DNA of 64,000 bases, taken from Euglena gracilis (taxonomy: Eukaryota; Euglenida; Euglenophyceae; Euglenales). Below, piece by piece: positions 57,877 through 64,000 of the stretch (position 1 is its first letter; every line of letters starts with the position of its first letter). The DNA is taken from the NCBI GenBank assembly GCA_039621445.1, contig CP154956.1, positions 42,184,437-42,248,436 on the forward strand. The letters are read 5' to 3'. A program made the position numbers and the translations under genes. The notes under the pieces were generated by a model. It saw only the letters and a list, made by a program, of their open reading frames with translations, was not told where the DNA came from and did not search any database.

Positions 57877-60800
57877 ATGGGGGCACACACATGTGGAAGC
57901 GTGCTTGCATGCCCGCTTGTGTGTGCTTATGTGGGGTGTGTGCCTGTGCCTCACACGCACGCACACTCACTCCTCTCTCTCTCTCTCTCTCTCTGAATGT
58001 ATGTGAGTGATGTGTGCGTGCGTGTGTGCGCCCACATGTATGTGCGCACGCGGGCACAGGGTGGAAACCTGCAGACAACCCGGCAGCACTCGCTCGTGCT
58101 GCAGCACATCCACCTGGACACCACCCTGCGCGAGGGCAACCCAGTCACCCTGCAGGTGTGCCTCCAGGACCGCCGGCCGTTGCAAGAGCGGAAGGCGACC
58201 AAGTTCCAGTCCAACCAGATCTACCCGGTGGAGCTGACGGTGCAGGGCGAGGCGCAGCAGGTCCTCGTGGTGGGCAGTATGAACAACTGGCGGCCAGAGC
58301 GAGTTGGGTTCAGCGGCGCTGGTTTCTGCCATCAGGGCTCCACGGGCGCTTCCTTCCGAAGTTCACTCAAATATTCTTCCTCATTTCGAACAGCCTGCAT
58401 TGATCAGAGTGTCCTCTTTTGGTGACTATTCCTTCCTTGTGCCAATTCATTCTTTCTGTCATGGGGCTTCAGTTTGTTTGCACCTTTTGTGCACCAATCC
58501 ACCTAACATCAATTCAGCAAGCCAGAGATTCTGTTTAAGATTGGCGAGGGGAGGGGATTTAAACCCCCCCACGGTTTGCCCAAACTTGAACCCCAAAAAT
58601 GGCCCTGACCCCCCCCGTGGCTGCAGCTGGCTACAACTCTCTACAGCCAGGAATACGAGGAGTACCAGAGCATGGGACTTAGGCGGCCTAATTCGCACTT
58701 AAGCTTTTTTTGTTTGATGCGCGCATTTGCGCAAATTTACTATTTTTTTGATTGTGCTCTGTTTCGGCTGTGAAGGTCCGGGGGGTTTGAAAACACGGCA
58801 ACAAGAGAGTGCAAAAAACGATCGAAATTCTGATTTTGGCTGTGAGACCCCCGGGACTTTGGCGAAAAACAGTGATTTTTGGGGGTGTCGGGAAGGACTT
58901 TGTGGGCCCAAACCTACGGGACCCTGCCGGCCCACCCTGAAAAAAACGCAAAAAAGCACCTTAGGAACGGGACCTTTACTGCCCCTGTTGCTTCTTTCGG
59001 CTGTGTCCGAGCTGCCGGCTGTGTGCGTCCTGGGTGTTTGCCGGACTGCGTTGCTTGCGGCGCCTGGGTGTGGTGTTTTTGGGGCTGTTCGTTAAAGTGC
59101 AGGGAGGAAGGTCCGGGGGGTGTGGGTGTGGTGTGAACGAGCCGGCGACAAGGACACAGGGGAAGGAAGGTGAGTGTGGGGTGTTGGGGAAGGGATGCGC
59201 AGGGGGTGAAGAAATGGGGTCCACCGGGAATGAAGGGAATAAAGGGGACGGGTGTCTCCCACCCAGCTTATACCCGGGATGCGCAGAACCAGTTGTGTGG
59301 CAAAGAACCCTGCAGGAGAAGCCCAGCACTGGAAGAACAAAATTGTGTTTGATGCGCGCAATTGCGCGCACCAACATGTTTATGTTGATGCGCGCAATTG
59401 CGCAAATAAACACAAACATGTCCTTCAAGGATTTGGCTTTGGTACCCACGAACTGACGCTGCTGATAAACGGTGTGACAAAGAGGCCGTGACGGCACGGA
59501 CTGACGGGCCATCCAGTTGGTGGGTTTGCCACACTGTTTGTCAACGTGCAAGCTTATGTGCGCAAATGCGCGCATCAAACATAACATGTTTATGCGCGCA
59601 TTTGCGCAAATGCGCGCATAAAAATGTTTTGTGTTTGATGCGCGCATTTGCGCAAATGAACGCAAAGAAGAACGGCGTGACAGAAACACAGCCGTCAAAC
59701 GCCGACAGCGGAAGTGGTTTACTTGCGCATTTGCGCGCATCACGTTGTTTGTGGGCGCAAATGCACAAATAAAACAGATGTAAATTGTTCAGTTTACATC
59801 TGTTTTATTTGCGCATTTGCGTCCATAAAACAACGTGATGCGCGCAAATGCGCAAATAAACCACCAATGCAGGAGTAATAAGTGACTTCTTTTGGCGCTC
59901 CTACAGCCACCCTTAGTGGCTTCTGAGTGGGTTCAACCCAAATGACTACACCGTCCCCTCCGGGATCTGGTGTTACGGTGCCGTTTTTGGACCATCGACA
60001 GGCCCGGCAAAAGATGGAGACATAGCATCTTTTGATGTGCATCTTTTGGGTGCACAGCCACCCAGTAACGGTGCACGTCCACCGGCACCAATTTTTGGTT
60101 CCCAAGGGCCCTGCAGCTGGCCTGCGGCTTCGGCTCCGCCGCTGCAGCCCCATCAGCTGCTGATGCTTCAGCACCCAACAGGCCAGCATCGACCTCCCTG
60201 GTGCAACGACACTCACCACAGCGGCCACGTTATACCCCGCCACCGGGGTGTAAGACTGGGGGGACGACGTGGTGCCAGTGCATGGCAACCTGCAGCCGGA
60301 GAGAGGTAGCCCTCAAGCACCCATTCCTTTGGATGCAAAGAAGTGGTGAACCTTTACCACTGCATTGGGTGCATCAAAGCGGTGGGACCCACTCACCCCA
60401 AATTATGCACAAAAATCGGTGTTTTTTACGTTTTTCAAGGGAAAAATGGCAAAGAAAACCATAAAACGGACTCCGGCCCGACACGTCCCAGGCATTTCAG
60501 GTGCCAAATTTTGTCTTCTTGTAACGCAGTCCTGTTGCACAAAAGGTGTTCAACAGTCACAGGTCGTTTGCACGTCATCAATTCATTACATTTAACTGCC
60601 AAACGCATGACGCCAAAACAACAGGCCGTTCGGGCCTGGTAACAGCAGTGCAAATGTACACACGCAAGGCAGGCAAATCTTGGCCAGTCACATGCCGTGT
60701 TCCAGTGAGCATTACACACTGCCTCTCACCACCAATTTCATCACCACGTAATCTTGGTGCAAATCATTGGTTGGCGTGAGGAATTGTGTTCGCCAGCCGT

Positions 60801-63800
60801 CACGGAGCAGGAGATGGCATCTCACAACTGATGTGTTTTGATGCGCGCATTTGCGCAAATAAACAAACTTTGTTTATGTGCTCTGAGGGCCCTACAAACA
60901 CATCATTTTGAAGCGGTTTATTAACGTTTGGTGCGCGCATTTGCGCAAATGCGCGCATCAACAAAAGTGTCTTTATTTGCGCAATTGCGCGCACCAACAC
61001 GTCCATCACGTTTTTAAACCTTCTAGTTCATGGTCCTTAAGATGTCTTTTAACATGGAAGGAAAACGTACGTGTTTGGTGGGCGGAAATGCGCGCATCAA
61101 ACACATTTGGTGGTGTGCGCATTTGCGCAAATGCGCACACCACCAAATGTGTTGGTGCGCGCATTTGCGCCCACCAACACGTCATTTTATCATCATCGGT
61201 TTGTGTTTTATTTGCGCAAATGCGCGCATCAAACACAATTGTTTTTATTTGCGCAATTGCGCCCATAAACACACATCAGTTGCGTGATGACTGCCTCACG
61301 TAGTCTGTGTGTCTGTGGTGTTGTTATCTAGTGAGACCCAGTGCGTTCTCACCGGTGGCGGCAGTGTCCAAGCCAGTTCAGGCAGCACGTCAGCACCGTT
61401 TCCAAGTGTCGTAACAAGGGGTGTGTGCCTCTCCCCCGTTTGATGTACAACAGCACAAGTCCCACCATCAGCCCTATTAACGTCACCTGGTAAGCAGCAT
61501 GCACACCAGACCACTGGGAGTCAATCCCCTCCAATAGATGGGTGTAACGGTTCTTAAATCGTGTTCTGGGTGTCAGGGTACAGGGTCCCAGGGGTTACAA
61601 AAAAATCGTAAATTTGCGCAATTGCGCGCATCAAAAGGAAAAAAGCTTAAGTGCGAATTCGGCCGCCTAAGTGGGAAAACCCCCCACACCACCAGCAGGG
61701 CGTCGCCCAAACCAGGCTAAACTGGCCCTGGCGGCTTATACCGGGCGATAGAGGGTCCCAGGGGTTATTGAAGGTCCTCAGTGATTGTCTTTGACTGGCC
61801 TCCATTTTGGATATATTTTGAAATTTTCGATTCTTTGACCCCGAAATGACCCAAAAACAGCCGAAACAGGCCAAAACGGCACAGCTTTCGAGCGAAACGG
61901 GCTTGAAATGGCCATGGAGTTGCAGGGAAATCGAAACATTTTTGGATAGGGCATTCCTGGCTTTATTTTAACCCTCTGGATATTTCCTTCGATTTGCTTC
62001 ATTTTCAAGATATTTCGGAAACATCGATTTTTTTGACCCCAAAAACAACCCAATCTGGCCCCAGAAATGGGCCAAAATTCGCCGGAAAATGGCCGTGACT
62101 CGGGCTACATGAAGAGTTGTGGGAAAGGTCAAGCATGGTTGGATAGGGCATTCCAAGGGCTTCATTTTTGGTCTCTGAAAACATTTCCTTTGATTGTGTT
62201 TCATTGTCGAGATATTTTGGAAAAAATAAAAAAATCGATTTTTACCCCTCCCCCCCAAACGGTCCAGAAAACACCCGAATATGGCCGTTTTGGGCCACAA
62301 AAGTGCGCTGGAACGCGGGCCAGGCGTGTTGGCAACCCAAACGGCGAATGGGGGGGATAGAAGGCCTCCAGGAGGGGTACATTTGGCCCGCACTGACACT
62401 TCCGAAAATAATGCACGTTTTCTCGAGATATTTTCGAAAAATTGATTTTTTGACCAAAAATCTCACCCCGTTGTGTATTGTCCAAAGATAAAATGACTGA
62501 GTGTGAATTTTTCCGGACAAGTGCAAAACTGCAAAAAAGTGCAATAATTTTGGGATGCAGTGTACAAAAATTTTGAAACCTTTGGGCAAATTTCTTTTGA
62601 AGGCGCTGGGAAAAGATTTTGTCACTTTTGGGTAATTTTTCTTGCAAGGTGTGGGCAAACATTTCAGACGCTTGGTGTAAGGGTCCAGCCACCCAGCACC
62701 TTTCTTTCCTGGCCAGCATTTCCCACCCAGGCCCCCCTTGGACCCATCGCAGTCTTTTGTGGTCTATTATGGCAGGAAAATACGCATGTTTCAAAACCAG
62801 TTTTCACTGATTTTCAGTGAGTCCATTGTCAGTCCATCACGCTCTGATTCAGAGAGCCGCTGGAGCTGGAGAAGTGTGTGGAGGGGAACAACGTCTTCTT
62901 CCACACCACGCTGTATCTGCCCCCCGGGGAGTACGAGTACCGGTACATTGTGGACGGGGAGGAGAAGGTGTCGGAGCACACAAAGACCACGTCCAAGTTC
63001 AACGACACAGTGTGCAACATGTACAAGGTCACCGGTGTGGCAGAGGACCTAGACCCCAACAGCAGCACACTGCTACACATCCGGTGGCTGCGCAGCAATG
63101 TCAACAGTGGCTTCGACCTCATCGAGGGGGAGAATTTCCTGGTGCACGTCCCTGGCTTCAAGGACGTGGGCTGTTGCCTCCGAGCGGAAGTGCTTTCATA
63201 CCTCAATGGGCAGTTTGAAGGTATTGTTGGCTGGTGCAATCTTTGAAGTTTCTCCTCAGAAATCATCGATTTCGTTATTCAGCCCCTCGGCCCAATGCCT
63301 GCACTGTTTCCCAAGGGGTACCACAAAGAATCATCAAGGACGTTGAATGGTGCAATTCTGGCTGAACGATATTTTGTTGCTCTCCAAACCCTTCTTCATT
63401 TTGCTTCCTTGCTTGCAGCTCTCGTGTTCGACATCACCCCGCCCATCCTCTGTGGGCTGCCCATGTGCAACCGCCTAGAGCTGCAAGGGGACCCCGTGGA
63501 GTCTGGGGAGTTGGTGGTACAGTGGGCTTACTCTGGGGGCCAGGAGTCTGGCAGCACATTCCAGTGGACTCGCATCAGCCCGACTGGAAAGGAGACCTTG
63601 TTGCCAGTGTGTTCTTTTCCTGCGTGGTGGTTTTTTCCACACTAACCTTCTTCCGAAAATTTTGATTTGCTCCAGTTCTGATGAACAGCCACATACTTTT
63701 TGGTCGGATGTTTATTTTTGAAACTCTCCAAGAGCAAGATTTCCAAGAAATGCAGTTTCCTTTTAAGTTCTTGCGGAGGAATCATTGGCAGCTTTAAGTT

Positions 63801-64000
63801 ACCGGACCACCGGCAGGTTATTGGGGGGGGGGGTTCGGACCACCTGTGTTCAACCTACTCCCTTTCTTAATAACGTCCCAAAATTAACCGAATTCGCTTA
63901 GAAAAAACAAGCCACCCCCCCCCAGGAGCAGCATTTCAATTGCGAAAAAAAAATGGTTAGAGAATGCAATTTTTATTTGGTTGTTAACATAATTCAATCC
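54121..64000 (+). CDS. LRR - CBM48 - A9 (AIR9-like) protein, partial at both ends
   Basis: Exons: 54121-54186, 54232-54297, 54346-54411, 57211-57342, 57477-57721, 58077-58291, 62852-63220, 63419 to about 63606; the 5' start and the 3' part beyond the window are missing. The first four exons give five 22-residue leucine-rich repeats ('FLYLRENDFVRFDPGIPL', 'VLDLCQNRLVNVDFLHLL', 'HLYLTGNCIESFEGF', 'LCVSNNRIPSFEGLGMLP', 'ILSVSNNLVSDYKFF'). A cap follows ('VLNLQGNPLSTHELYRKL'). Next is a CBM48/AMPK-beta type domain split by a 4.56-kb intron: 'VLVVGSMNNWREPLELE' across the junction and 'LPPGEYEYRYIVDGEE'. Then come A9-type domains as in plant and trypanosomatid AIR9 ('FKDVGCCLRAEVLSYLNG', 'VVQWAYSGGQESGSTFQW'). 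AIR9 is a microtubule-associated protein; a CBM48 would let this one bind glucan or a partner kinase. Introns before 57477 and at 63221-63418 are GT-AG; those at 57722-58076 and 58292-62851 are nonconventional. Confidence 0.85.
54848..55676. mobile_element. Hairpin-bearing TIR element, copy C (inverted, in an intron)
   Basis: The left end 'aaaacctattttctgggccc' at 54848 and the right end 'gggcccagacaaaataggtt' at 55542-55563 are inverted repeats matching copies A and B. The 32-bp unit appears at 55252 and, in reverse, near 54945 and 55440. Orientation is opposite to copy A. The element lies in the 54412-57210 intron of the LRR-CBM48-A9 gene, whose length it partly explains. Confidence 0.7.
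55565..55676. repeat. Hairpin of the TIR element, diverged copy
   Basis: 'ccaacactaacagattcagc' faces 'gctgaatctgttagcgttgg' around a loop with 'gcgagcgaagcgag'. It lies outside the right terminal repeat of the element in 54848-55565, the mirror image of copies A and B. Confidence 0.85.
57783..57876. repeat. (GT)n microsatellite in a nonconventional intron
   Basis: About 90 bp of 'gtgtgtgt', followed by imperfect GT-rich text and a (TC)n run at 57972-57993. It lies in the intron 57722-58076, whose ends pair ('aaccaggtttc' with 'gaaacctgcagac'). Confidence 0.95.
58677..61672. mobile_element. Complete 3.0-kb TIR element in an intron
   Basis: The left end 'acttaggcggcctaattcgc' plus 'acttaagctttttt' (58677-58710) is repeated inverted at 61639-61672 with one mismatch in 34 bp. 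'ggg' flanks both ends (58674-58676, 61673-61675), a possible 3-bp target duplication. The interior is filled with the palindromic word 'tgcgcgcatttgcgcaaat' and variants in both orientations (59345-59435, 59560-59670, 59725-59860, 60840-61285). Open frames are short and I see no transposase, so it looks non-autonomous. It sits in the 4.56-kb nonconventional intron that splits the CBM48 domain. Confidence 0.85.
61790..62480. repeat. Degenerate tandem repeat, about 200-bp unit
   Basis: 'gatattttgaaattttcgat'-like text followed by 'tttttgacccc' recurs at about 61810, 62010, 62215 and 62425, each followed by 'ccaaaacggcc'-like and 'gttggatagggcattcc'-like parts. Same family as the units ending at 34485 and 34885. 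Confidence 0.65.
63607..64000. other. Intron or unassigned sequence to the window edge
   Basis: After the A9 exon the sequence becomes AT-rich with short G and C runs. It is probably an intron of the LRR-CBM48-A9 gene, as the A9 domain is incomplete at the exon end. No further exon was found before 64000. Confidence 0.5.

Noticed and set aside
57997-58425. Frame running straight into the CBM48 exon from the GT-repeat side
   Set aside because: The upstream part reads microsatellite text. The nonconventional junction at 58076/58077 pairs with 57722 and joins the LRR cap in frame.
59794-60288. 164-codon frame in the 3-kb element as a transposase
   Set aside because: No catalytic motif of any transposase family I know; the opposite strand is equally open; it partly consists of the palindromic words.
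59340-61285. CRISPR-like array of 'gcgcgcatttgcgcaaat' words
   Set aside because: Spacing is irregular, orientation varies, and the words lie within a TIR element of a eukaryote; there are no unique equal-length spacers.

Overview
This is nuclear DNA of a eukaryote, and I place it in the euglenids (Euglena type). The decisive evidence is intron structure. In the gene at 3429-14817, all 13 introns lack GT...AG ends. They fit instead the euglenid 'nonconventional' pattern: CAG (or a variant) at intron positions +4 to +6, its complement (usually CTG) at -8 to -6, and base pairing between the two intron ends. Cutting every intron at those marks gives a full-length VPS45 that aligns without gaps over long blocks with what I know of animal Vps45. 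Pyrimidine-rich AG sites just upstream of three start codons fit spliced-leader trans-splicing. The repeat content and large introns suggest a big, repeat-rich genome.

Layout. 1-3.4 kb: repeats and long C or G runs, no gene seen. 3.4-14.8 kb, minus strand: VPS45 in 14 exons. 15.3-18.6 kb: one partial and one degenerate copy of a terminal-inverted-repeat (TIR) element. 18.6-21.9 kb: C/G-run hairpin repeats. 21.96-25.84 kb, minus strand: an adenylate-kinase-like protein with an N-terminal RIIa/DPY30-like helix region and a P-loop lacking its lysine. 26-32.6 kb: no recognised gene, a few coding-looking stretches, and a telomere-type (CCCTAA)n tract ending near 32.3 kb. 32.6-33.3 kb, plus strand: a small PHD-finger protein. 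33.3-54 kb: tandem and inverted repeats, including a duplicated 2-kb locus (47.1-49.1 and 49.8-51.9 kb) into which a hairpin-bearing element has inserted, plus two possible exons of an unknown minus-strand gene. 54.1 kb to the right edge, plus strand: part of a large gene joining leucine-rich repeats (LRR), a CBM48/AMPK-type glycan-binding domain and AIR9-type (A9) domains. A 3.0-kb TIR element sits in one of its nonconventional introns.

The recognised genes are not an operon or pathway. VPS45 serves endosomal membrane fusion, the kinase-like protein may be a docking or axonemal protein, the PHD protein is likely chromatin-related, and the LRR-CBM48-A9 protein resembles microtubule-associated AIR9. 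What links them is mixed splicing: the LRR exons are split by ordinary GT-AG introns, VPS45 only by nonconventional ones, and the kinase-like gene by both. All exon boundaries were placed by hand from the DNA; no alignment or RNA evidence was available.
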